From NCBI RefSeq assembly GCF_040719375.1, contig NZ_JBFDTP010000002.1, positions 1,116,001 to 1,180,000 of the forward strand: a stretch of 64,000 nt of DNA, given 5' to 3'. The first letter of the stretch is position 1. Each line of letters begins with the position of its first letter. A program made the translations under genes and the position numbers. The notes under the pieces were generated by a model. It did no database searches. It saw only the letters and a list, made by a program, of their open reading frames with translations, and was not told the DNA's origin. The DNA is from Clostridium sp. AN503. Its GTDB lineage: Bacteria; Bacillota; Clostridia; Lachnospirales; Lachnospiraceae. Below, piece after piece: positions 16,816 through 24,819 of this stretch.

Positions 16816-18190
16816 GACCAGGCTTCCCAGAGAATCAGTTTTGGCATTTTTAAAGCCGTCCAAGGCTATCATGCAGCTGGCAGTCCCGGCTACGATCGCC
16901 CTGCTTGCGAAGGCTGTTTACAATATTGTCGATACGGCGTATATTGGACTTTTGCACAGTGAAAATGCGCTGGCAGCGGTGGGAGTGACCCTTCCTTTGC
17001 TGTTGATCTTTGTCTCTGTGGAGAATATTTTTGCAGCGGGGGCAGCAGTCCTGGCAGGCCGGCAGTTGGGAGCGGGAGAAAAAGACAATGCAGGTGTGAC
17101 GGTTTCTACGGTGGTCGCAGCATCTGTAGTGGTGGGCGTGCTTTTATGCGTAGGTGGAATCCTGTTTATGGAACCGTTGCTGCGCACCTTTGGCGCATCG
17201 GAGGCAGTCATGCCTCTGGCAAAGGATTATGCGTTCTGGATGTTCATCGCGGCTTTGGCCAATCTTCCGGCTCAGAGCTTAAACTGTGCAGCAAGGGCAG
17301 AGTCGTCTGTGAAGATATCTTCCATTGCCGTGATTACAGGCGCAGTTTTAAATATTGTATTGGACCCGGTATTTATGTTTGACTGGGGATTAGGCATGGG
17401 GGTGGGAGGTGCGTCGCTGGCGACCACGATTTCCCAGGTTGTCACCTTTGGGATACTCCTGTGGTTCTATCTGGGCGGACATTCGATCATCAGGCTGAAG
17501 CTGGATTTTATTAAACCGACGGCAAAGCTGTTTCGTGAAATTATCCAGATCGGAGTGCCCACAGCGGTGATCCAGATCTGTCTGGCAGTGGCTACTTCTT
17601 TGACCAATGTAGCGGCGGCATCCCTGCCGGACAGTGACCTTATCATTGCAGCGTATGGGGTGGTACAGCGTCTGATACTCATCGGCTGTTATGTGGTCAT
17701 GGGATTCATGCAGGGATATCAGCCGGTTGCTGCTTATGCCTTTGGCAGCAGAAACAAAGAGCGGTTCCACGAATGTGCACGATTTGCCATGAAGCAGACC
17801 CTGCTTTTGTCTGTGGGAGTCGGTGCGGTTTATATCCTTTTGTCAAAACCGCTTATTATGCTGTTTAACCGGAATCCTGCTGTGGTAGCTTACGGGGTGC
17901 GGCTTTTGGCATCCCAGGTGATCCTTTACCCCGCGTTTGGTCTTTGCTACATGATGACAATAACGTTCCAGACTATCGGGGCAGCCAGGTTCGGACTGTT
18001 TCTGTCCACGGTCAGACAGGGTTTATTTTACATTCCGGTGATCCTTGTGCTGCCGGGGATGATCGGGGTAAATGGTATTTATTTCGCCCAGCCGGTGGCA
18101 GACGTACTGACCCTGGCAGTATGCCTGGTCTCTTACCCGGCGCTCACGCGGCTGGCAACACTTAATATGGAAAAGGAAAGGAAAGCATAA
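16805..18190 (+). CDS. MATE-family exporter, TetR-controlled
   Basis: A 461-residue membrane protein with about 12 membrane segments and MATE hallmarks (ATIALLAKAVYNIVDTAYIG in helix 1; QPVAAYAFGSRNKERF before the second half). The start at 16805, with GAGAGGGGG upstream inside the regulator gene, is preferred over 16778. It belongs to a different MATE branch from the gene at 11759. Likely a drug or toxic-metabolite pump; the substrate cannot be read from sequence. Confidence 0.88.
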   Translation: MNPETRLPRESVLAFLKPSKAIMQLAVPATIALLAKAVYNIVDTAYIGLLHSENALAAVGVTLPLLLIFVSVENIFAAGAAVLAGRQLGAGEKDNAGVTVSTVVAASVVVGVLLCVGGILFMEPLLRTFGASEAVMPLAKDYAFWMFIAALANLPAQSLNCAARAESSVKISSIAVITGAVLNIVLDPVFMFDWGLGMGVGGASLATTISQVVTFGILLWFYLGGHSIIRLKLDFIKPTAKLFREIIQIGVPTAVIQICLAVATSLTNVAAASLPDSDLIIAAYGVVQRLILIGCYVVMGFMQGYQPVAAYAFGSRNKERFHECARFAMKQTLLLSVGVGAVYILLSKPLIMLFNRNPAVVAYGVRLLASQVILYPAFGLCYMMTITFQTIGAARFGLFLSTVRQGLFYIPVILVLPGMIGVNGIYFAQPVADVLTLAVCLVSYPALTRLATLNMEKERKA

Positions 18191-18211
18191 AAGAAAAGAA
18201 GAGAATAACGA

Positions 18212-18256
18212 AAAATAACAGGCGGTCTGTGCAGTTTGGCTCAGGCCGCCTGTTTT
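18212..18256. terminator. bidirectional terminator between MATE and carbamate kinase genes
   Basis: Arms AACAGGCGG (18217-18225) and CCGCCTGTT (18246-18254), with T residues after it on the plus strand and a run of A before it, which serves the convergent minus-strand gene. Confidence 0.75.
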
Positions 18257-18294
18257 AAAGCTCTGGATGGTAGCAGATGTTTCGGTGTGAATGG

Positions 18295-19233
18295 TTACCG
18301 GATCGTGGTGCCGGCCCGGCCCTCAACACTTTCCTGGGCATTTGCCATGGATGTGATGATGGCGCTGCGGTCCCTGCCAGCTTTGATAAAGGAGACTGCA
18401 GCTTCTACCTTCGGCAGCATGGAGGATGCCTCAAAATGTCCCTGAAGGATGTATTCTTCCGCTTCTTCGACTGTCATGCGGGAGACCGGCTGCTCCTGCG
18501 GGGTGTTGTAGTTTAAGGAAACATGATCCACGCTGGTGAGGATCATCAGAACATCAGCGTCCACTTCCTGTGCCAGAAGTCCGCTGACTAAATCCTTCTC
18601 GATCACGGCGCTGGCGCCTTTTAAGTCGGAACCCTGTTCCAGGACCGGAATGCCGCCGCCTCCGCAGGAGATGACGATCTGGTCCGCATCCAGCAGGGCG
18701 CGGATCGCGTCGATCTCAACGATGGCAACCGGCTTTGGGGCGGATACGATACGCTGGAAGCCTTTGCCGGGAATCTCAGTTACATAGTTGCCCTTTGCTT
18801 CCTCGGCGTCCGCCTCCTCGCGGGTCATGAAACGGCCGACTTTTTTAACAGGATTGTAAAAGGTATCGTCATACGGGTCTACGGTGACCTGGGTAAGGAC
18901 CGTGGAAACCGGCTTGTAAATGCCGCGTTTTAAAAGTTCGGAGCGGATACCGCTCTGTAAGTCATATCCGATATAACCCTGGCTCATGGCGGAGCAGACA
19001 GACATGGGGGCGGGCGTATATCCTTCGTCCTCATGGTTCTTGCACAGTTCGTTCATGGCAGTGTGGATCATGCCCACCTGAGGAGCGTTGCTGTGGACTA
19101 CGGCAACCTGCCAGCCGTTCTGGATAAAATCGGCGATCACCCTGGCGGTGGGGCCGACGGCTGCCTTCTGCTCGGGGAGGTTTGTCCCCAGTGCATTGTG
19201 GCCCAGAGCCATGACGATTCTTTTCTTTGCCAT
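18295..19233 (-). CDS. arcC: carbamate kinase
   Basis: A 312-residue enzyme, normal family length. It makes ATP and carbamate from carbamoyl phosphate and ADP, the last step of arginine-deiminase or agmatine/purine fermentation. The N-terminus KKRIVMALGHNAL, the IVSAPKP loop, VISCGGGGIPV and the C-terminal TSMANAQESVEGRAGT match the amino-acid-kinase fold of ArcC. I chose ATG 19233 with GAGAGGT upstream; an earlier in-frame ATG at 19308 lacks a ribosome site. It stands alone: no arginine deiminase or transcarbamylase gene is in the window. Confidence 0.92.
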   Translation of the reverse strand: MAKKRIVMALGHNALGTNLPEQKAAVGPTARVIADFIQNGWQVAVVHSNAPQVGMIHTAMNELCKNHEDEGYTPAPMSVCSAMSQGYIGYDLQSGIRSELLKRGIYKPVSTVLTQVTVDPYDDTFYNPVKKVGRFMTREEADAEEAKGNYVTEIPGKGFQRIVSAPKPVAIVEIDAIRALLDADQIVISCGGGGIPVLEQGSDLKGASAVIEKDLVSGLLAQEVDADVLMILTSVDHVSLNYNTPQEQPVSRMTVEEAEEYILQGHFEASSMLPKVEAAVSFIKAGRDRSAIITSMANAQESVEGRAGTTIR

Positions 19234-19279
19234 ATATAATACCTCTCTTTTCGCGAAATATTGTCTAAATTTTATATAC

Positions 19280-19308
19280 ATTATAGTGTTTCCACTGGAA
19301 AAATGCAA
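19280..19308 (-). promoter_or_regulatory. promoter of arcC
   Basis: On the minus strand: TTGCAT (19308-19303), 17 bp, TATAAT (19285-19280), about 45 bp upstream of arcC. Confidence 0.7.
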
Positions 19309-19370
19309 CCGGTTTGTGTTATACTGTGAACAGTCTGGGAGAGTGAGGACAGGATAGGGAGGGGATTTTC

Positions 19371-20189
19371 ATGGCAAAGCGCGTAAAACAGGCGCTGCTC
19401 TTTTTTTGGCGCATGATATATCCGCTGCTTTTATATCAGGCACTGACGGAGCTGGTTTTTGCCGGATACCATCAGGTGACTGGAACGGTTTCCGAAGACA
19501 GGATCCTTCAGCTGACAGCGGCGGGGGCGTTATTAGCCCTGATCCCGCTGGGACACCTGTATTATCAGCTTCGGGCATCCGGACAGGACGGCGCGGCAGA
19601 GGACAGCCGGCGGCATTTGCCCGTGACGGGCTGGGTGATCGTGTGGTGTGTGGCTGCCGGCATCTCAGCCAGTCTGTGCTTCAACAACCTCCTTGCGCTG
19701 CTTCCTTTGCCGGTGGGGCAGGCGGAGAATGTGATGGATCTGTTAAGCCGTCCATCCTTTGTGATGCAGCTGTTCTGTACGGTCCTGATTCTGCCTTTGA
19801 CGGAGGAACTGATCTTTCGGGGCCTGGGATACTGGAGGATGCGAAAGGAGCTGCCTTTTTTATGGGCGGCGGTTTTGTCAGCTGTGTATTTCGGGTTGTA
19901 TCACGGGAACCTTTACCAGGGGATTTATGCGGCCTTCCTGGGGGGATTTCTGGCGCTGTTATTTGAGCGGACAGATCGTCTTTTGGCTGTATGGACCTTC
20001 CATGCGGCGGCGAACCTGATATCAGTCACGGCCAATGCCATGGCGTGGGACAGGGGGATATTTGAATATACAGCGGTCAGAGTGGCAATATTTACAGCAT
20101 CAGGACTGCTGTTAACATTTTCATTTTATAAGCTGAGAGAGGACGGAAGAAAAAGTGAAATTACTATCCATAGCGATACCCTGTTATAA
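19371..20189 (+). CDS. CPBP-family intramembrane metalloprotease
   Basis: A 272-residue protein with about seven or eight membrane segments. The CPBP (CaaX protease / bacteriocin-processing, 'Abi') motifs are complete: EELIFRG with Glu 145 and 146, FGLYHGN with His 178 and HAAAN with His 211. Members cleave peptides within the membrane, sometimes for bacteriocin maturation or immunity; no bacteriocin is seen here. AGGGAGGGG precedes the start. The 3' end overlaps the glycosyltransferase gene by 35 bp. Confidence 0.85.
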   Translation: MAKRVKQALLFFWRMIYPLLLYQALTELVFAGYHQVTGTVSEDRILQLTAAGALLALIPLGHLYYQLRASGQDGAAEDSRRHLPVTGWVIVWCVAAGISASLCFNNLLALLPLPVGQAENVMDLLSRPSFVMQLFCTVLILPLTEELIFRGLGYWRMRKELPFLWAAVLSAVYFGLYHGNLYQGIYAAFLGGFLALLFERTDRLLAVWTFHAAANLISVTANAMAWDRGIFEYTAVRVAIFTASGLLLTFSFYKLREDGRKSEITIHSDTLL

Positions 20190-21174
20190 TTCGGAAGGGT
20201 ACATGAGGCATTGTATCGAGTCACTGCTGCCGGGCGGCGACGAGGTGGAGATACTGATCGTGGACGACGGCTCCACAAAGGACAATACGGCGCAGATCGC
20301 AGATGAGTATGAAGCCCGTTACCCCGGGATCTGCCGGGCTATTCATCAGGAGAACGGCGGTCACGGCGAGGCGGTGAACGCAGGGCTCCGGGAGGCTTCC
20401 GGCATTTATTTTAAGGTGGTTGACAGCGACGACTGGGTCAATGAGGAAGCATATGCAGAGGTGCTCAAGACTCTGCGGGATTTCGTGATGGGCAACCAGA
20501 CCCTGGATATGCTGATCACTAATTTTGTCTATGAGAAGCAGGGGGCGAAGCATAAGAGGGTCATGCAGTACAAGACAGCCCTGCCCAAACGGCAGCTCTG
20601 TACCTGGAAAGACGTTAAGATGTTTATGCTGGGCCAGTATATCCTGATGCATTCCGTGGTTTACCGGACAGAGATGCTGAAGGGCTGCGGGCTGGAGCTG
20701 CCGAAGCATACGTTTTACGTGGATAATATTTTTGTTTTCCAGCCGCTTCCTTATGTGAAGACCTTTTACTACCTGGATGTGAATTTTTACCGGTACTTTA
20801 TCGGCAGGGAGGACCAGTCGGTCAATGAGCAGGTGATGATCGGGAGGATTGACCAGCAGATCCGGGTGACCAAGCTGATGCTGGGGTATTACCATGAGTC
20901 GAAGATCACTAATTGGAAGCTGCGCCATTATATGATCCGCTATCTGGAGATCATGATGACCGTATCCTCCATTCTTGCCATCAAATCCGGTACTGAGGAG
21001 AATATGGAGAAGAAGCGTGAATTGTGGCAGTATCTGAGAAAACAGGACTGGGCGCTCTTTCTGCGTCTGCGCTGGGGTTTTTTGGGACAGGGCATGAACC
21101 TGCCTGGTAAGAGCGGCAGGACTGTATCGATCGCCGGATATAAGATCAGCCAGAAGTTTTTTGGATTTAACTGA
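20155..21174 (+). CDS. family 2 glycosyltransferase
   Basis: A 339-residue protein with a GT-A fold N-terminus: LLSIAIPCYNSEGYMRHCIESLL, the nucleotide-sugar motif VDDGSTKDNT and the metal-binding DSDDW. The second half is helical and lacks clear membrane spans. It starts with GTG 20155 inside the protease gene. It transfers a sugar from an activated donor to an unknown acceptor, probably a cell-surface glycan or lipid. A terminator-like stem follows, and then the integrated element. Confidence 0.85.
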   Translation: MKLLSIAIPCYNSEGYMRHCIESLLPGGDEVEILIVDDGSTKDNTAQIADEYEARYPGICRAIHQENGGHGEAVNAGLREASGIYFKVVDSDDWVNEEAYAEVLKTLRDFVMGNQTLDMLITNFVYEKQGAKHKRVMQYKTALPKRQLCTWKDVKMFMLGQYILMHSVVYRTEMLKGCGLELPKHTFYVDNIFVFQPLPYVKTFYYLDVNFYRYFIGREDQSVNEQVMIGRIDQQIRVTKLMLGYYHESKITNWKLRHYMIRYLEIMMTVSSILAIKSGTEENMEKKRELWQYLRKQDWALFLRLRWGFLGQGMNLPGKSGRTVSIAGYKISQKFFGFN

Positions 21175-21222
21175 GGAAAGATGGAAGAGATCAGTATCAA
21201 ACGGTTGCAAAGTGGGACAATG

Positions 21223-21262
21223 AGGACTGGATCAGCAGGAATTACGGATTCGGTCCTTTTTC
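21223..21262 (+). terminator. terminator after the glycosyltransferase
   Basis: A seven-base-pair stem (21223-21229 with 21251-21257, one T-G pair) followed by TTTTTCC. Confidence 0.5.
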
Positions 21263-21280
21263 CTGTCAACAGCATAAGAA

Positions 21281-21359
21281 AAAGGTACTCAAACAGAAAA
21301 TGAAAAAACCCTTGATTTTTCAAGGGTTTTTAAGTAGCGGAAGGGAGATTTGAACTCTC
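21281..21359 (+). repeat. left attachment-site repeat (attL)
   Basis: Left copy of the 79-bp direct repeat. It ends with 25 bases (21335-21359) identical to the 3' end of tRNA-Met but is followed by unrelated sequence, so it is not a functional tRNA. It also carries a copy of the tRNA terminator hairpin (21302-21326). Confidence 0.85.
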
Positions 21360-21414
21360 TGAGCCGCCCTCAAACACTTAGAAAAGAAAGGTTCTGCACG
21401 TCCTCAAATATAGA

Positions 21415-21436
21415 GGTACTCAAGCAGGTACTCAAA
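21415..21436 (+). repeat. two GGTACTCAA direct repeats at the left end, possible integrase arm sites
   Basis: GGTACTCAAG (21415-21424) and GGTACTCAAA (21427-21436). The same 9-10 bases occur twice next to the right end (27303-27312 and 27313-27322) and once at 21284-21293. Short iterated repeats inside both ends are typical binding sites for the N-terminal domain of tyrosine integrases. Confidence 0.5.
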
Positions 21437-21471
21437 TCTATCCAGCACGAAAAAAGCATAGCAGTAAGCGG

Positions 21472-21525
21472 AAAACCTGTCAAGAATCTGCAAAAGCAGA
21501 CAACGCTTGTTCTTGACAGGTTTTT
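21472..21525. terminator. strong bidirectional terminator near the left end of the element
   Basis: A perfect 15-bp stem (21472-21486 with 21510-21524) whose arms begin with AAAA and end with TTTT, giving T tracts on both strands. It would insulate the element from chromosomal transcription. Confidence 0.75.
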
Positions 21526-21558
21526 GTTGTGGTCGGAAAAATCCCCATTATAGAAAGG

Positions 21559-21592
21559 GGCTAGATTAGAAGCAGTATTTTCTAATCTAGCC
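21559..21592. repeat. perfect 13-bp stem hairpin of unknown role
   Basis: Arms 21559-21571 and 21580-21592 with an 8-base loop; no T tract on either strand. It lies between the terminator and the 3' end of the secreted-protein gene. It could end that gene's mRNA, or act as a single-strand origin or recognition site. The remainder of the gap 21360-21658 shows nothing else. Confidence 0.5.
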
Positions 21593-21658
21593 TTGATTAC
21601 TGTAATAATATCACTACCGCTAAACTAGCAGATAAAAATCGCTTAAACGTGACACTCA

Positions 21659-22351
21659 TTAGTTAAAGTACTCAGCATACGCTCCCATGAGAATTTCACC
21701 AACAGATTGAGCTTCCATGTCAGTGGGTGTGTCAATTATCTTAACCTCAAAAGTATCACTCGATGAATATCGAACATCACCCTCTATTGTAGCCATAACA
21801 TACACTGTCCACTCATTAGATGTTCCGCGATGGATAGTGTTAGCGATACCGTTCTTAGTAAGAATTGTATGCAGAAGCGTTGCGGGCTGTATACCGGAAT
21901 GAGCGATACCACTTGCGACGTAATCTGTGTTCATCCTCTGGTCATAAGCATATCTTGTACCCACGCCTCCGTACTGTGAGAACGTCCTCGTGTAGTGTTC
22001 ATCAACGGCCTTCACAGCACTTGTAAAAATAGCAGACTGCGACGAAGTGTCAATTTTAGGCTGTAAAGTTTCTGCAACCTCTGCATACTTCTGCTTAAAA
22101 TACTCGGGAGTAACAACCTCGAACGACGCTAAGTATTTATCATATCCACCATAGGCTTCCATCAAAGCTTTATTGTCCTCAATGGACCCAGGGTCCGGCA
22201 AGTCATCTTCCACAATCATGGCCCCGACCTCTGAAGGCGTTGGTGGCACATAACCACCAGTGTCCCAGTCCGCATTTCCGGCCTGCACCGGAATGGCAAC
22301 CGTAGTGGCTATGAGTACTGTTGCTAGTGCTGTAATCAACTCTTTTTTCAT
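21659..22351 (-). CDS. secreted protein of unknown function (element cargo)
   Basis: A 230-residue protein with a clear Sec signal peptide: MKKELITAL, hydrophobic core and a likely cut after VQA (residue 24). The mature part is acidic at first (DWDTGGYVPPTPSEVG, then EDDLPDP) and has a globular-looking second half ending AYAEYFN. There are no Cys residues, membrane anchor or LPxTG motif, so it should be released. I recognise no domain. It has its own promoter and AAAGGTGG ribosome site and points away from the transfer genes, as cargo usually does. Confidence 0.65.
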   Translation of the reverse strand: MKKELITALATVLIATTVAIPVQAGNADWDTGGYVPPTPSEVGAMIVEDDLPDPGSIEDNKALMEAYGGYDKYLASFEVVTPEYFKQKYAEVAETLQPKIDTSSQSAIFTSAVKAVDEHYTRTFSQYGGVGTRYAYDQRMNTDYVASGIAHSGIQPATLLHTILTKNGIANTIHRGTSNEWTVYVMATIEGDVRYSSSDTFEVKIIDTPTDMEAQSVGEILMGAYAEYFN

Positions 22352-22386
22352 AAACTTACCACCTTTCTTGAACTTCCCTATCTAAA

Positions 22387-22414
22387 ATTATACCTGATTA
22401 CCTGTAAATGTCAA
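22387..22414 (-). promoter_or_regulatory. promoter of the secreted cargo gene
   Basis: On the minus strand: perfect TTGACA (22414-22409), 16 bp and perfect TATAAT (22392-22387), 35 bp before the start codon. Confidence 0.8.
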
Positions 22415-22440
22415 AAAAATAATAACATATTTTTATGAAT

Positions 22441-22468
22441 TACGCAAGCGCGTATACGTTGTTGCGTA
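22441..22468. promoter_or_regulatory. palindromic site in the XRE/cargo divergent region
   Basis: Outer arms TACGCAA (22441-22447) and TTGCGTA (22462-22468) share their centre with an inner CGTATACG palindrome (22451-22458). The site lies between the divergent cargo and XRE genes. The right arm overlaps a possible -35 (TTGCGT, 18 bp before TATATT at 22486-22491). It is a good operator candidate for the XRE protein. Confidence 0.55.
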
Positions 22469-22517
22469 TAAAAATATAATCTTTCTATATTACGATAGTA
22501 GAGAGGTATAAATATTC

Positions 22518-22760
22518 ATGAACGCAAAAGACGCAACTGCAAAAAGAATTGATATTCTCTGTAAAGAGCGAGGAATTGCATATAATGATTTAGCCAATAT
22601 ATGTGGCTTAACGCCGTCCACCGTTTATAGTATTTTTAATCCAAAGCGAAGAAACATAAAATTATCTACAATTAAGAAAATTTGTGATGGTTTTGAAATT
22701 ACACTTGGGGAATTTTTCACGCACCCTGTTTTTGACAAATTAGAGCAGGAAATTCAATAA
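22518..22760 (+). CDS. XRE-family helix-turn-helix regulator
   Basis: An 80-residue protein consisting almost only of a Cro/CI-type HTH: RIDILCKERGIAYNDLANICGLTPSTVYSIFNPKRRNIKLSTIKKICDGFEITLGEFF. GAGAGG lies about 11 bp before the ATG. Such small repressors set the quiescent state of mobile elements. It is transcribed divergently from the cargo gene and toward the transfer/replication genes, and the palindrome at 22441-22468 is its likely target. Confidence 0.8.
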   Translation: MNAKDATAKRIDILCKERGIAYNDLANICGLTPSTVYSIFNPKRRNIKLSTIKKICDGFEITLGEFFTHPVFDKLEQEIQ

Positions 22761-22801
22761 TTATAAAAATTATAAAAAAAATATAAATTCCAAAAAAGTG
22801 C

Positions 22802-22830
22802 TTGCTTTTCTGGAAAAGTTGTGGTAAATT
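22802..22830 (+). promoter_or_regulatory. promoter of the transfer/replication operon
   Basis: TTGCTT (22802-22807), 17 bp, TAAATT (22825-22830). It would give an untranslated leader of about 210 bases before the gene at 23049. Confidence 0.5.
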
Positions 22831-22924
22831 AATGCTAAGTTCAGAAAGTTAGACTTTACTTTTTGAAGTCGATTTGCGGGTGGGGCGTAATCCCCGGACC
22901 GTTGTTATTTTACAGGATATTTTT

Positions 22925-23024
22925 ACTACCCTGTGGGAAGATTCGTCAATATTTTGACGTGATTGTAACCGCATTGGGTAGTTTTTTTGCCCTTTGCATA
23001 ACGCACAGGGCATTTATTATGCCC
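22925..23024 (+). promoter_or_regulatory. structured leader with terminator-like and competing hairpins
   Basis: Outer arms ACTACCC (22925-22931) and GGGTAGT (22976-22982) are followed by a T run to 22988, and enclose an inner CGTCAA-TATT-TTGACG hairpin (22944-22959). Just after it, AGGGC (23007-23011) can pair back with GCCC (22989-22992), or GGGCAT (23008-23013) can pair forward with ATGCCC (23019-23024), but not both. This looks like an attenuator ahead of the operon; the signal is unknown. Confidence 0.5.
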
Positions 23025-23048
23025 AAATTTCAAAGGAGGTCATGAAAT

Positions 23049-23369
23049 ATGGCAAATTCAATTAAGCTGACTTGGGCGCAAACATTCCCCAAGGGCGCCT
23101 ACCTTGCCAGTGTGTACCCGCATTACGAATACGTGGGCGGCAAGCGAAGCGAAAATCAAGTAGGGTGGACATATTGTCTCGTGAATCGCGCTGGCTATGA
23201 CAAAATCAATGTCAAGGTAGTTGAGCACGCGCCAATTTGTACACAGGAGGAGATTGAAAAATCTGATACAGACATTCAAGTCATTGCAGATGGATTCGTC
23301 GGTTCTGTGTATAACAGTGACGGCCGGATCGCAATTTCTGGCAAGGCTGAGAAGGTGGTGTTGGTATGA
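23049..23369 (+). CDS. unknown 106-residue element protein
   Basis: A small soluble protein with an excellent ribosome site (AAAGGAGG, 9 bp before ATG 23049). There are no membrane spans or motifs that I recognise. The composition (many beta-branched residues; GWTYCLVNRAGYDKINVKV) suggests a small beta-rich fold. First gene of the operon; its stop overlaps the next start (ATGA). Comparable small proteins lie ahead of FtsK-type genes in other integrative elements, but I cannot assign a function. Confidence 0.65.
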   Translation: MANSIKLTWAQTFPKGAYLASVYPHYEYVGGKRSENQVGWTYCLVNRAGYDKINVKVVEHAPICTQEEIEKSDTDIQVIADGFVGSVYNSDGRIAISGKAEKVVLV

Positions 23370-24073
23370 GGAAAATCATCGAGAAACTTATGAATTACAT
23401 CGAGGCGGAGGACGTCAAGGGCCTCGTAAGGTTCTGTTTGATTCTCTCCCCCTTCGTAGTGGGAGTCCTATGGGCAGTGGGAGCTCTTATAAAATACATC
23501 ACCTTTCATCAGCAGGCTCTTATCATCGTTGGAGTCGCCGCTTGTATGATTATACCTGCATTGATGGGAAAGAAAACGACACCACCTCCCCCAACGGTTG
23601 CGGCAAACGACAACTTGCTATTTTTTGACCGTTTATTGCTAAAGGGATTGTTTACTATTTTCACAAACTATTCCCGCCAGTTTCAGGTGATAGCGCCACT
23701 TCGCTTTTCTGATTTGCATGACACTTTGCCATCGGGGATTGACCAAGGGAGAAATATCGCAATTTACCGTTTTAAAGTGGTTGCAGATGGTGAACCGCTC
23801 TCCCAGGCAGATTTCCATGAAATTCTGACAGTTCACCTTGAAGAACGCCTTGCAAGCGGAGAACTGGCTCTGGGGAAACCAACCGCAGAATTTGGGGGGA
23901 AAATATATCCAAAAGTCTATATTGACGAATGCCTATACGCTGGTGGGGTATGGCACATTACGCTTATAGTCTGTGACAATGAGAAGGTTGCAAATTATAT
24001 TGACCATAAGGCCCAAACCCTGTTAATGCGAAACAGCCGTATTTCAAACCAGTATGAGGACAATGATTTTTGA
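23366..24073 (+). CDS. two-segment membrane protein preceding the FtsK-like ATPase
   Basis: A 235-residue protein with two membrane helices near the N-terminus (about residues 20-42 and 48-66), a Pro-rich linker (PPPPT) and a soluble C-terminal half of about 160 residues. It overlaps its upstream neighbour by 4 bp and the downstream ATPase by 1 bp (TGATG), so the three are coupled. In TcpA/TraB coupling proteins, membrane helices and a linker domain precede the ATPase in one chain; here the order is the same but on two genes. I infer that it anchors the ATPase at the membrane. Confidence 0.6.
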   Translation: MRKIIEKLMNYIEAEDVKGLVRFCLILSPFVVGVLWAVGALIKYITFHQQALIIVGVAACMIIPALMGKKTTPPPPTVAANDNLLFFDRLLLKGLFTIFTNYSRQFQVIAPLRFSDLHDTLPSGIDQGRNIAIYRFKVVADGEPLSQADFHEILTVHLEERLASGELALGKPTAEFGGKIYPKVYIDECLYAGGVWHITLIVCDNEKVANYIDHKAQTLLMRNSRISNQYEDNDF

Positions 24074-24819
24074 TGGGGCGTATAAATGTTTGCCTTGATG
24101 AAGAAATGTGCGCGGTAGGCTTAGAACGTTGGCTGTCCCTCGATTGCATTTTAAACGAGGGGCAACGCCTTCTAATTATTGGACCCAGTGGAAGTGGCAA
24201 AACCGTTTTTGCCACTTCCTTGTTGGGAAAATTGTCACTCTATATGTCGAATCCGACCATCTTTATTATAGACCCAAAAGGAATCGATTTTCGTTTTTGC
24301 GAGGGCTGTTCTAATTATTATTCAGTAGATAACGCGCAGGGTGGAATAGAAAATTTCTTTGTCCTTTTTGAAAATAGATTGAGAAACCAGCAACCATGCA
24401 AGCAACCAGTGATTCTTTTTATTGATGAATTAAGCAGCTTAATATTATCGCTTCCTAAAAAGGAATCAGAGGCGTTGAAAAATAAAATGGCGAGAATTTT
24501 AAATCTTTCACGAGCACTGAATATTTCTGTAATCACAGCACTTCAACGCGCCGACGCGGTACTGTTCGATAACGGAGCAAGGGACAATTATAATATACGG
24601 TTTCTCATGGGTAACATAGCCAATAATAAGGATTCGGTGGCGATGGTAGCCAGCGAATACAAGGATTTTATTAAGCCATGTCATACCGGAATCGGCTATA
24701 TGATTACAGATAATGGAATTAAGAAAATTCGTTCTGTTATGCCAAGGAATACCGAAAAACTGCATAAGGTAATTTGTGAAGCTGTAAACAGGGAACCGCA
24801 AGGCGGTGCGGAGCAATAG
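24073..24819 (+). CDS. FtsK/SpoIIIE-like DNA translocase or coupling ATPase
   Basis: A 248-residue soluble ATPase. Walker A is GPSGSGKT (residues 37-44), followed by FIIDPKGIDF, typical of FtsK/TcpA proteins, and Walker B VILFIDE (113-119). Sensor region NISVITALQRAD follows. I chose ATG 24073, fused to the previous stop, rather than TTG 24070. It is much shorter than FtsK and lacks the DNA-reading gamma domain. Family knowledge: such ATPases pump DNA or link the relaxase-DNA complex to a channel. Its stop codon lies within a large hairpin. Confidence 0.8.
   Translation: MGRINVCLDEEMCAVGLERWLSLDCILNEGQRLLIIGPSGSGKTVFATSLLGKLSLYMSNPTIFIIDPKGIDFRFCEGCSNYYSVDNAQGGIENFFVLFENRLRNQQPCKQPVILFIDELSSLILSLPKKESEALKNKMARILNLSRALNISVITALQRADAVLFDNGARDNYNIRFLMGNIANNKDSVAMVASEYKDFIKPCHTGIGYMITDNGIKKIRSVMPRNTEKLHKVICEAVNREPQGGAEQ

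Noticed and set aside
22863..23045. 60-residue reading frame in the operon leader
   Set aside because: It lacks a ribosome site and covers the nested hairpins; the region is better explained as untranslated leader.
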